DNA of 16,013 nucleotides from Clostridia bacterium (GTDB lineage Bacteria > Bacillota > Clostridia > Oscillospirales > CAG-272). Positions 1 to 5,990 of this stretch are shown here, piece by piece. Position numbers and translations under genes: made by a program. Each line of letters starts with the position of its first letter. The stretch's first letter is position 1. The notes beneath the pieces were generated by a model. That model was not told the origin of the DNA and searched no databases. It saw nothing but the letters and a program-made list of their open reading frames with translations. The stretch lies in contig CAAGDE010000126.1 of NCBI GenBank assembly GCA_900768535.1, positions 1 through 16,013 of the forward strand. Reading direction: 5' to 3'.

Positions 1-245
1 CACCCGACGTGCGCAATCAGCGGGACTCTGCCCCCTGCCGCCTCTGCCGCCGTGCGGTAGACCAGGTTCCGCTCCTCCTCGGAGAGAAGGAACGCCTCTG
101 CGGTGCTTCCGCCGACGTAGAAGCCGTCCACGCCTTTTTCGATGTTCCAGTCAATGACGCGCTTCAGCGCATCGGTATTCACGCCTCCGTCCCCTCCGAA
201 CGGGGTCAGAAGGGCGGGAATAATGCCGGTCAAATGTGTATTCAT
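1..245 (-). CDS. nanA: N-acetylneuraminate lyase, N-terminal part (runs off the left edge)
   Basis: NanA cleaves N-acetylneuraminate to N-acetylmannosamine and pyruvate in the cytoplasm, the first step of sialic acid catabolism. Only the first 81 codons are present. They match the start of the DHDPS/NAL TIM-barrel family: GIIPALLTPF at residues 7-16, the carboxylate-binding segment YVGGSTAEAF at 43-52, and LIAHVG at 76-81, which in E. coli NanA is followed by Cys. The GG-S-T form of the loop favours sialate lyase over dihydrodipicolinate synthase. Most NALs have Gly where this one has Ala (STGE becomes STAE). The ATG is preceded by AGAGGA, and the gene starts 22 bp after the sialidase stop, so the two are probably co-transcribed. 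The lysine that forms the Schiff base lies outside the window. Confidence 0.88.
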   Translation of the reverse strand, partial: MNTHLTGIIPALLTPFGGDGGVNTDALKRVIDWNIEKGVDGFYVGGSTAEAFLLSEEERNLVYRTAAEAAGGRVPLIAHVG

Positions 246-267
246 TTTTGTATTTATCCTCTTGGTA

Positions 268-2091
268 TCAGTTGCGTTTTTTGCGGCGCTTGCACAGGCA
301 GAATCCGGTTGCCGCCAGGCAGACCATAGCAGGAAGAACGGACAATCCACTGCCGCACCCGCCGGTTTTGGGTTCGGCGGCATTCGTTCCGGGCGTTGCC
401 GGATCGGCTGCGGGCGCGTCCGTTTTCCCCTCTGCCTTCTCTCCCGCGCGCAGGAAGCGGATGGAATCCAGCTTTACGCAGTCGCCGATCTCACTTTTCA
501 GTGTCTCGCTGTAAAGCTCCAGCCGCAGACTGCGAAGCATTCCGCGCACATCGGAAACATCAAACAGGACGGTATGCATTGCACCGTCATTCGGAACTGT
601 GGTATAGAGCATCCGCTCGCCGGAATATTCCCGCACGCGTCCGCTCGTCACACCGAAGCCGAGGGAGAACGGCTCCCCGCCCGCGGCATTGACCTGCATC
701 CGCAGCTCCACGCGCTCAAAATCCGACAGATTCAGCAGTCTCGTCTGCGCGGTAAAATCCAGGACCGCAATGTTTCTCCGCGTGTCGGTGCTTGTCAGCG
801 ACAGGACCCCATCCGACACCTGGGCGGAAAGGTTGGCAGCCGACTTTACCAGCTCCCGGTCGGCGGCATCCGAAAAATCGAACACCGTTTTCTCGCGCAG
901 ACCGTTCTTGTCCGCGCAGAATTCGTCGTAAAAGCTCAGCCTTGCAAGCCGGACCCGCTTTCCAAAGGAAAGCTCGTACAGGACATAGATCTTCCCCTGA
1001 CTGTCCACGGCAACATCGCTGTAGCCACCGCTCAACTCGGAGATCGTGACCGATTTTTCCCACGTCACGCAGTCATCAAAGCTGACGCGCAGGGTCAGGT
1101 GGTCACGGTCGGTCAGGCTGGCGCAATTGGTGAACAAATGCGCATAGGGAAGCCCCGGCAGATCAACCGTTACCATGCCCGCACAGCAGCCGGGATCCGG
1201 GAGCTGGTCGTCCGCATAGGTCGCCGTCCAACGGTCAATGCCGTTCGGGCTGGTGGTCACCCTTCTCGGAATCGCGCGGGAGTTAAGCAGGATCCGCCCG
1301 TCGGAAAGCTCCACGATGTCCGTTTCATTCGTATTTGCAGAGGCAACCTCGCTCAGCGCCCAGGTCTCCCCGTTGTCGGTGCTGTAAAATACGTATGCCT
1401 TGGAGGGGCCGTGTGATGTATCCACGCCGTCCCGCCCGGTTTCCTTGGGAACCAGCCAGACCGGTGCCATCAGTTTGCCGTCCGTGGTGCAGATTCCGTG
1501 GGTCGGACCGAATGCAAAGGCATCGTGCGGAACCGATGCGGCATACTCCGACACCTCCCGCTCCGGCGTCCAGGTCAGACCGTCGTCCGTACTCTTGCGG
1601 TACCACAGTCCCCCGCCACGAATGCTGTAGTTTTTGCAGTACAGCATATGCAGGGTGTTGTCCTCGCCGACAATCATCACCGGGTTGTTGACGGTTGCCG
1701 TCTCCTGCGTGCCCTTGGCAATGTAGATCGGGTCACCAAAGGTCTCCCCTCCGTCGGTCGAGCGCTGGATGTAGATGTCCATCAGGCACCAGTCACCATT
1801 GTTTTTGAGTGACCATTTGGTATCTCCCGTCCGAGCCTCACAGTATATGATGACTGTATCCTTTTTTGTCACGACAATCCCCGGAATGCGGTGATTCGGG
1901 TATTTGCTGTCGTCAGAAGCCGCAGTCCAGATGTCGCTGTACTGTTTTTTCCCATGGTAAAAATCATCTTTGAAACGATCATCATTCATAGGATCCGCCC
2001 CTGCAGGCACGGTTCCAAAGGTTCGGAACAACAGCATTCCAACAGTCATTCCAATCGCCATCCGAGTCAAACGGCATTTTAGCTTGCTCAT
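268..2091 (-). CDS. Secreted exo-sialidase (GH33, BNR/Asp-box) with C-terminal accessory domain and membrane anchor
   Basis: This neuraminidase releases terminal sialic acids from host glycans outside the cell and would feed the nanA product encoded just downstream. The protein is 607 aa. Residues 1-32 form a signal peptide. The RIP motif with the first triad Arg is near residue 67 (NHRIPGIV). Asp-boxes occur near 110 (STDGGETF), 166 (STDDGLTW), 236 (STDNGETW), and a degenerate one at 336 (SFDDCVTW). IVELSDGRILLNSR (about 258-271) carries the conserved Glu and second Arg, and GGYSDVAV (about 354) the likely nucleophile Tyr. Residues about 400-548 resemble a beta-sandwich carbohydrate-binding module that I cannot assign to a family. 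A Pro/Ala/Thr linker leads to KTGGCGSG, a hydrophobic stretch and RRKKRN. No LPXTG is present. GGAGGA precedes the ATG by 3 nt. Second-last visible gene of the sialic acid operon. Confidence 0.93.
   Translation of the reverse strand: MSKLKCRLTRMAIGMTVGMLLFRTFGTVPAGADPMNDDRFKDDFYHGKKQYSDIWTAASDDSKYPNHRIPGIVVTKKDTVIIYCEARTGDTKWSLKNNGDWCLMDIYIQRSTDGGETFGDPIYIAKGTQETATVNNPVMIVGEDNTLHMLYCKNYSIRGGGLWYRKSTDDGLTWTPEREVSEYAASVPHDAFAFGPTHGICTTDGKLMAPVWLVPKETGRDGVDTSHGPSKAYVFYSTDNGETWALSEVASANTNETDIVELSDGRILLNSRAIPRRVTTSPNGIDRWTATYADDQLPDPGCCAGMVTVDLPGLPYAHLFTNCASLTDRDHLTLRVSFDDCVTWEKSVTISELSGGYSDVAVDSQGKIYVLYELSFGKRVRLARLSFYDEFCADKNGLREKTVFDFSDAADRELVKSAANLSAQVSDGVLSLTSTDTRRNIAVLDFTAQTRLLNLSDFERVELRMQVNAAGGEPFSLGFGVTSGRVREYSGERMLYTTVPNDGAMHTVLFDVSDVRGMLRSLRLELYSETLKSEIGDCVKLDSIRFLRAGEKAEGKTDAPAADPATPGTNAAEPKTGGCGSGLSVLPAMVCLAATGFCLCKRRKKRN
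271..369 (-). other. Cys-containing C-terminal anchor of the sialidase (candidate sorting signal)
   Basis: The last 33 residues read KTGGCGSG, then a hydrophobic segment of about 16 residues, then KRRKKRN. The layout (low-complexity linker, small-residue motif with an invariant-looking Cys, one membrane segment, basic tail) resembles MYXO-CTERM and Synerg-CTERM sorting tails rather than LPXTG. The neighbouring repeat protein ends in the same way. Processing at the Cys is inference. Confidence 0.6.
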
Positions 2092-2108
2092 ATATCCTCC
2101 ATTTTAAA

Positions 2109-2139
2109 CGGCTACCGCCATCAGAGAAAGCGGCAGCCG
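2109..2139 (-). promoter_or_regulatory. Intercistronic stem-loop between the repeat-protein gene and the sialidase gene
   Basis: The arms 2109-2118 and 2130-2139 form a 10-bp stem in the minus-strand RNA: nine Watson-Crick pairs and one G-U, with an 11-nt loop. It is followed by TTTAAAAT and then directly by the sialidase Shine-Dalgarno. The U run is too short for a convincing terminator. The likelier role is attenuation, mRNA stabilisation of the upstream cistron, or a processing site that sets the expression ratio. Confidence 0.55.
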
Positions 2140-2145
2140 AATCGG

Positions 2146-3690
2146 TCAGTGTTCCTTTTTCTTCTTTCCCGCAAACAGTCCCCCAAGCACCGCAAGTCCA
2201 ATCAGGGCGATCGATGCCGCACCGATGCTGCTTGAGCAACCGTCTGTCTTTGTATTCACAGAAGCACCGGTCGTCTCTGCAGAATTTTCCGAGTCTGCGG
2301 GCTTATTCGTACCTGTCGGCTCAGACGAACCGGTCGGAGTTTCCGGTTTCTCTGATTGGCCGGGCTTTGTAGGCGTTTCGGAAGTCGATTCCTCGCTTGA
2401 GACCGGAGGCTGCGGTTCCGGGGCCTCTGCCGCAATCATGAATTCGGAATTTGCTGCAAGCGGAAGTGTAATGTCCTGCATTGACTGATACCAAGCCTTC
2501 GCTTCTGTCCATTCGCCAACGCCAAGTGTTGCATCGGATCCTTCCTTGGCTTCAAAACCAACGTTAACGCCTTCCTCGGAATCAAATGTCACTTTGCCGG
2601 AACATTTGCCGAACAGGAATCCGACGCTGTATTTCTTGAGATCATTTTCACCGTTTGCCACAGTTGCCTTAAATGTAACTTTCCCCTTAAAATAAGTATC
2701 TACTACAAACGCACTGTCCAGGAAAGCACCGGTAATACCACCAACACAATGGTTCGTCTTACTGGAGGCAACACTGTTTGAAACAACATTGACATCTCCG
2801 ATGTTATAAACACGATTCAACTCCGGAGCACCGCCAACGTACTGTGCGGCAATACCACCCACACGAAATTCGTTTGCTCCGTCGGTTTGATTCAGTGTTA
2901 CATTCAGATTTCCCAAGTTGTAACAGTTCATAATTTTCTTTTCTTTATAGACACCGGACGTCTTTTTCTCTGTATTGGCATTGATATCCCATTTATCAAT
3001 CAACTGACCGGAAAATGCGCCGACATAAACGCCTTTATAAGCGGAAGTTACCGTTACATTTGCCTTATTGTAGCAGTTTTCGATCAGAAAACCGCATCTG
3101 CCAACGCCAACCAGCGCGCCACAACGGTTGTTGCCGTCCAAGACGATTTCACCACTTTCAATGCCGAGATTGCTGATGCGTGCACCAAGGATATAACCAA
3201 ACAATCCCTGCTGGTGTACGGGATGCGTCTCCTCAGCACCGGTCTCCGCATTCTTTACCGTTCCGGTTGTTGCCAGCTTCAGATTATATATCTTATGCCA
3301 ATCTCCATCGAAATTCCCTGCAAAATAGTTAATTCCTGTTTTCCCGTCTGTTCCAAGACCATCGTTCTCGGCGATTTTTCCGCCACCGATTCCCAGCCAA
3401 GGATGATTATCCAAATCAATATCACAGGTCAGCTTGAAATACTTACCGCCATAGGTGGTATCTCTGGAATCCAAACGGACATTAGAAGCCAGTTGAGCGA
3501 GGTCGGTTGCCGATTGGATCAGCCACGGTTCCGCTTTTGTTCCTTTTCCGTCAAACTCATAGGAAAGGTTGACTTCAGGGATGCTACCATCCCACTTTGA
3601 CGGAGCTGTTGTGTCTGCAGCCGAAGAGGACAGGCAAAACGAAGCAGCAAGCAACGAAAGACCGATAACCAAACAAACCATTTTTTTCAT
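2146..3690 (-). CDS. Cell-surface protein with GLUG-like repeats and Cys-type C-terminal anchor
   Basis: This is a 514-aa secreted protein of unknown exact function, probably an adhesin or glycan-binding surface protein. The signal peptide spans residues 1-25 (ends SSSAAD). Residues 44-140 contain FDGKGTKAEPWLI, followed by a segment typical of the lead-in to GLUG repeats (YFKLTCDIDL at 84-93, FAGNFDGDWHKIYNL at 123-137). Four degenerate repeat cores follow, centred on NCYNKANVTV (205), NCYNLGNLNV (255), RVYNIGDVNV (293) and DTYFKGKVTF (331), each preceded by a small-residue G-A/G-x segment; this suggests a beta-solenoid. Residues 423-480 are a Pro/Ser/Thr/Glu-rich wall-spanning linker. The end is KTDGCSSS, a membrane segment and KKKKEH. 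It starts 35 bp after the solute-binding gene with an AAGGAGAG Shine-Dalgarno. No catalytic motif is visible. Base composition is more AT-rich than the sialidase gene. Confidence 0.82.
   Translation of the reverse strand: MKKMVCLVIGLSLLAASFCLSSSAADTTAPSKWDGSIPEVNLSYEFDGKGTKAEPWLIQSATDLAQLASNVRLDSRDTTYGGKYFKLTCDIDLDNHPWLGIGGGKIAENDGLGTDGKTGINYFAGNFDGDWHKIYNLKLATTGTVKNAETGAEETHPVHQQGLFGYILGARISNLGIESGEIVLDGNNRCGALVGVGRCGFLIENCYNKANVTVTSAYKGVYVGAFSGQLIDKWDINANTEKKTSGVYKEKKIMNCYNLGNLNVTLNQTDGANEFRVGGIAAQYVGGAPELNRVYNIGDVNVVSNSVASSKTNHCVGGITGAFLDSAFVVDTYFKGKVTFKATVANGENDLKKYSVGFLFGKCSGKVTFDSEEGVNVGFEAKEGSDATLGVGEWTEAKAWYQSMQDITLPLAANSEFMIAAEAPEPQPPVSSEESTSETPTKPGQSEKPETPTGSSEPTGTNKPADSENSAETTGASVNTKTDGCSSSIGAASIALIGLAVLGGLFAGKKKKEH
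2149..2250 (-). other. Cys-containing C-terminal anchor of the GLUG-like protein (candidate sorting signal)
   Basis: The last 34 residues begin KTDGCSSS, followed by a hydrophobic stretch of about 20 residues and KKKKEH. The motif KT-[GD]-G-C-[GS]-S is shared with the sialidase tail, while the preceding linkers and the membrane segments differ. This argues for a conserved signal rather than a recent duplication. Confidence 0.6.
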
Positions 3691-3725
3691 AACTAAATTC
3701 TCTCCTTTTTTTTATTTATTTCAGA

Positions 3726-5162
3726 TTACTTTCCGTAATCATTTATGACTTTATCCAATTCCTGCTGATAGGTTTCCTTATTACTCTTCCACCAGTTGGC
3801 AATCCGGCTGTTGCGGTTGTTAATCAGACTCGCTACAGCATCTCTCATCGGAATGACATGGTTATAAAACGTAACAAAGTCATACCAAAGCGCGTCCTTG
3901 ACAATGTACATCATTTCCGAATCCTGCGGTGCGTCTGCTGCTCTTTTATTTAGTGCCATCTCCCAATAAGCAGGGATGATCAACTGTTCGGAAGTATAAT
4001 TCAGATATTCCAACACAATGGTCGACCGGTCAAAATCCGCATTGACCGGGATATAAAACAGTTCCCAACGCATCGTATAGGTCACATAATCCTTTTGCGT
4101 GGTGTCATACAGCGGCATTGGAAGTACGCCGACATGGAATTTGGAATCCTTCAGTTCCGTACAATCATTCAGCACCCCCAGCTGTGCACAGGCAAACAGC
4201 GTTCGACCTGCACCCAGCATAACCGCCGGGTCAAAATCCTCATTCATCTTGAATGCATCCACTGCATCATTGTAGAATGCATAATAGCTTTCAAACACCT
4301 GAACCAAACGCGGAGAGTAGTAATCCAAAACCGTCAGCTTTCCATCCGCATCCTTAGTCGTAATCGGTAGCCCGGCAGCGGCAATGGAAGCTGCTACACC
4401 GTGCATATTATAAACATAGCCAAAATGATCTTCTTTGTCGATATTATCGTTGTGATTAGAGTCCTGAAACTGTCCTGCAACGTATTCATTCAGTTTTTCA
4501 TATGTCCATTTCTTATCCCGGACCAAGCCATATAAATCATCGGTAAATCCGGATTGCAGCCAAAGCTCTTTGTTGTAGAAGGTTGCCATCGCATAAGAAA
4601 TCTGCGACATAATGTAGGTTCCGCTTGCTCCAAAGATTTTCCCGTTAACAACAGCATTTTCATTGATTTTCTGAGAATACCACGCTTCATCCCAATGCAG
4701 ATAAGCGGAGGTTGCCAAATCCTGCAGGTTTCCTTCCACGGCGGCAGGCAAACAATAATAGTTCTGACCAACAATCAGATCGTAACCCTTATCCGCAAGT
4801 ACAGAGGTTCGAATCTCGGTTGCAAACGCCTCTTCCCCGGTTTTATTTCCGTCCATCTGCTTGTGTTTAATCGTTACGCCGTATCGGTCATTAGCAGCCT
4901 TGTTTCGAGACAAAACAGATGCAGAAACGCTATTTCCTCCATCCTCTTCATTGACATCATAAAATGGTGCGGTTTGCGTGGTACACAACACATTGAAAAC
5001 CGCTCCGCCCCAATCGCGTTTTGGCAAGGAATCCAAATACGGATCTCCGGTTCCCGTGTCTGCTGTTGTGGTACTTGCAGGAGGCAATTCATTTCCCTTT
5101 GAGCATGAAACAGCGAGTGCAAGTGTGCACATAAGCAAAAGCACTGCAGTCAGTCTTTTCAT
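3726..5162 (-). CDS. Lipoprotein extracellular solute-binding protein of an ABC sugar importer
   Basis: This 478-aa protein should capture an oligosaccharide or sialic-acid-type ligand outside the membrane and hand it to an ABC permease that is not in the window. The lipobox LAVSC puts the lipidated Cys at residue 20, followed by a Ser/Thr-rich flexible linker to about residue 40. The body shows the family 1 solute-binding protein pattern: WGGAVFNVL at 51-59, YDLIVGQNY near 127-135, then YNKELW and KKWTYEKLNEY. Residues 234-245 (DSNHNDNIDKED) form a near-canonical EF-hand-like calcium loop, often seen in this subfamily. It is the first gene of the sialic acid operon, with AGGGG five bases before the ATG and a strong promoter about 50 bp upstream. 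The substrate is inferred from the downstream sialidase and nanA, not from the protein itself. Confidence 0.87.
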   Translation of the reverse strand: MKRLTAVLLLMCTLALAVSCSKGNELPPASTTTADTGTGDPYLDSLPKRDWGGAVFNVLCTTQTAPFYDVNEEDGGNSVSASVLSRNKAANDRYGVTIKHKQMDGNKTGEEAFATEIRTSVLADKGYDLIVGQNYYCLPAAVEGNLQDLATSAYLHWDEAWYSQKINENAVVNGKIFGASGTYIMSQISYAMATFYNKELWLQSGFTDDLYGLVRDKKWTYEKLNEYVAGQFQDSNHNDNIDKEDHFGYVYNMHGVAASIAAAGLPITTKDADGKLTVLDYYSPRLVQVFESYYAFYNDAVDAFKMNEDFDPAVMLGAGRTLFACAQLGVLNDCTELKDSKFHVGVLPMPLYDTTQKDYVTYTMRWELFYIPVNADFDRSTIVLEYLNYTSEQLIIPAYWEMALNKRAADAPQDSEMMYIVKDALWYDFVTFYNHVIPMRDAVASLINNRNSRIANWWKSNKETYQQELDKVINDYGK

Positions 5163-5192
5163 AATGACCCCTTTCTTCGTGAAACAAATTAC

Positions 5193-5203
5193 ACAATCAT
5201 TGT
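5193..5203. promoter_or_regulatory. 11-bp palindrome in the leader of the sialic acid operon (candidate operator)
   Basis: ACAAT-C-ATTGT is a perfect inverted repeat with a one-base centre. It sits about 10-20 bases downstream of the predicted transcription start, where a bound repressor would block elongation or initiation. No regulator gene is visible in the window. Confidence 0.4.
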
Positions 5204-5218
5204 CCGTTGTGCACCATT

Positions 5219-5247
5219 ATTATAGCACATATTGCATAGTCAGTCAA
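5219..5247 (-). promoter_or_regulatory. SigA-type promoter of the solute-binding/sialidase operon
   Basis: On the minus strand the -35 is TTGACT (5242-5247), the spacer is 17 bp, and the -10 is TATAAT (5219-5224) with an extended TGC in front. Five of six -35 bases and all -10 bases match consensus. The predicted start is near 5212, giving a leader of about 50 nt to the solute-binding protein ATG. Confidence 0.85.
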
Positions 5248-5253
5248 TGTGCT
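5224..5253. promoter_or_regulatory. Inverted repeat spanning the -35 and spacer (candidate operator)
   Basis: The 7-bp arms AGCACAT (5224-5230) and ATGTGCT (5247-5253) are perfect inverted copies separated by 16 bp. They bracket the -35 box and run into the edge of the -10. A dimeric repressor bound here would occlude RNA polymerase. Assignment to a specific regulator (for example an RpiR- or GntR-type sialic acid regulator) is not possible from the sequence. Confidence 0.4.
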
Positions 5254-5352
5254 TTATTGCTGTTTTCTGAGTAAGACTTGTTAATTCTTGCTATCTCAAA
5301 AAGAAATAATCCTACAAACGATGAATTCAAATTTGTAAAATCAAACAGAAAG

Positions 5353-5382
5353 CCCCCGCATTCTGCCGGGAGAATGCGGGGG
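5353..5382 (-). terminator. Intrinsic terminator of the exonuclease-rnmV operon
   Basis: There is a perfect 12-bp stem (arms 5353-5364 and 5371-5382) with a 6-nt loop. On the minus strand it is followed by the T-rich CTTTCTGTTTGATTTT. It lies 8 bp past the rnmV stop codon. The plus-strand side has no T run, so it acts in one direction. It insulates the housekeeping operon from the sialic acid operon. Confidence 0.9.
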
Positions 5383-5390
5383 GGATCCGT

Positions 5391-5990
5391 TTATATTCCG
5401 TTTCTTCCCACCGCCGCCAGGTATTCCTCGTAGGTCAGCAGGACGCGCAGGGCGGCAAGGAAGGCGTTCGGGGTCATGCCGGGCGGCAGCTTCAGCCTCT
5501 GCGCCAGGGCGTCCCGCCGGGCGGCGCTGTCGGGGCATCCGGTCAGCCCGTCCAGGTACAGATCGGTCTTGGAGAGCGGATTTTTGCGCGCGCGTTCCAC
5601 CGCCGCCGGGTTGGCATACGGGGCAAGCAGGGCGTAAAGCAGTGCCTGCTCCATTCCCTCGACACCGAGCGTTCCCTCGGCGGAGGGCTGCTGTTTTCGG
5701 CGCTCCGTCCCCGCGACACGCGGAATGTAAAGCTGAATCAGCCGGTCTGCCGGCAGGACGGAGGTCAGGTGCGCGCGGATCAGCTTTCCGGCGCCGTCAC
5801 TGTCGGTCAGCAGAATCAGCGGTGTCCGCTCCGCCAATGCCCGGAAAAGCTGTGTCTTTTCCTGCCTGCGGAAGACCCCGAAGCCGTCGGTTGTCAGAAT
5901 CTGCCCCTCCATCACGCACTCCAGCCGGAGCCTGTCGTATCTCCCCTCCACGATTACCGGGAAGGGAATCTGCAGCTTTTCCCGCGTCAT
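5391..5990 (-). CDS. rnmV: Ribonuclease M5-like Toprim protein (5S rRNA maturation)
   Basis: RNase M5 cuts precursor 5S rRNA in Gram-positive bacteria. The 199-aa product has the Toprim signature: VIVEGRYDRLRLE with Glu15 and Asp19, then LLTDSDGAG with Asp63 and Asp65. The M5-type Toprim continuation is YIPR (88-91) and LGVEGM (108-113), where M5 proteins usually read LGVEHA. Residues about 130-199 match the DUF4093 C-terminal region common in clostridial members (KTDLYLDGLTG). The start is chosen at an ATGA overlap with the uppP stop; the frame stays open upstream to 6149, but that part lies inside uppP and does not look like the family. It is usually found beside ksgA/tatD, so pairing with uppP is less common. 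It is the last gene of the operon, just before the terminator. Confidence 0.88.
   Translation of the reverse strand: MTREKLQIPFPVIVEGRYDRLRLECVMEGQILTTDGFGVFRRQEKTQLFRALAERTPLILLTDSDGAGKLIRAHLTSVLPADRLIQLYIPRVAGTERRKQQPSAEGTLGVEGMEQALLYALLAPYANPAAVERARKNPLSKTDLYLDGLTGCPDSAARRDALAQRLKLPPGMTPNAFLAALRVLLTYEEYLAAVGRNGI

Noticed and set aside
271..369. LPXTG sortase anchor on the sialidase
   Set aside because: No LPXTG-like pentapeptide is present before the membrane segment. The conserved element is the G-C-x-S motif.
142..1416. Long open frame on the plus strand opposite the sialidase gene
   Set aside because: The protein is Arg/Gln/His-rich with no domain pattern, while the minus frame has a signal peptide and Asp-boxes. 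It is a by-product of GC-rich codon use.
2109..2139. Full intrinsic terminator between the repeat protein and the sialidase
   Set aside because: The stem is good, but only three U residues follow before an A-rich stretch and the next Shine-Dalgarno, so complete termination is unlikely.
4428..4463. Dockerin module in the solute-binding protein
   Set aside because: Only one EF-hand-like loop is present, in the middle of a solute-binding fold, with no second repeat and no cohesin partner.
5328..5335. CAAATTTG palindrome in the AT-rich gap beyond the sialic acid promoter
   Set aside because: It is short, in AT-rich DNA and not placed at a promoter. Chance occurrence is the simpler explanation.
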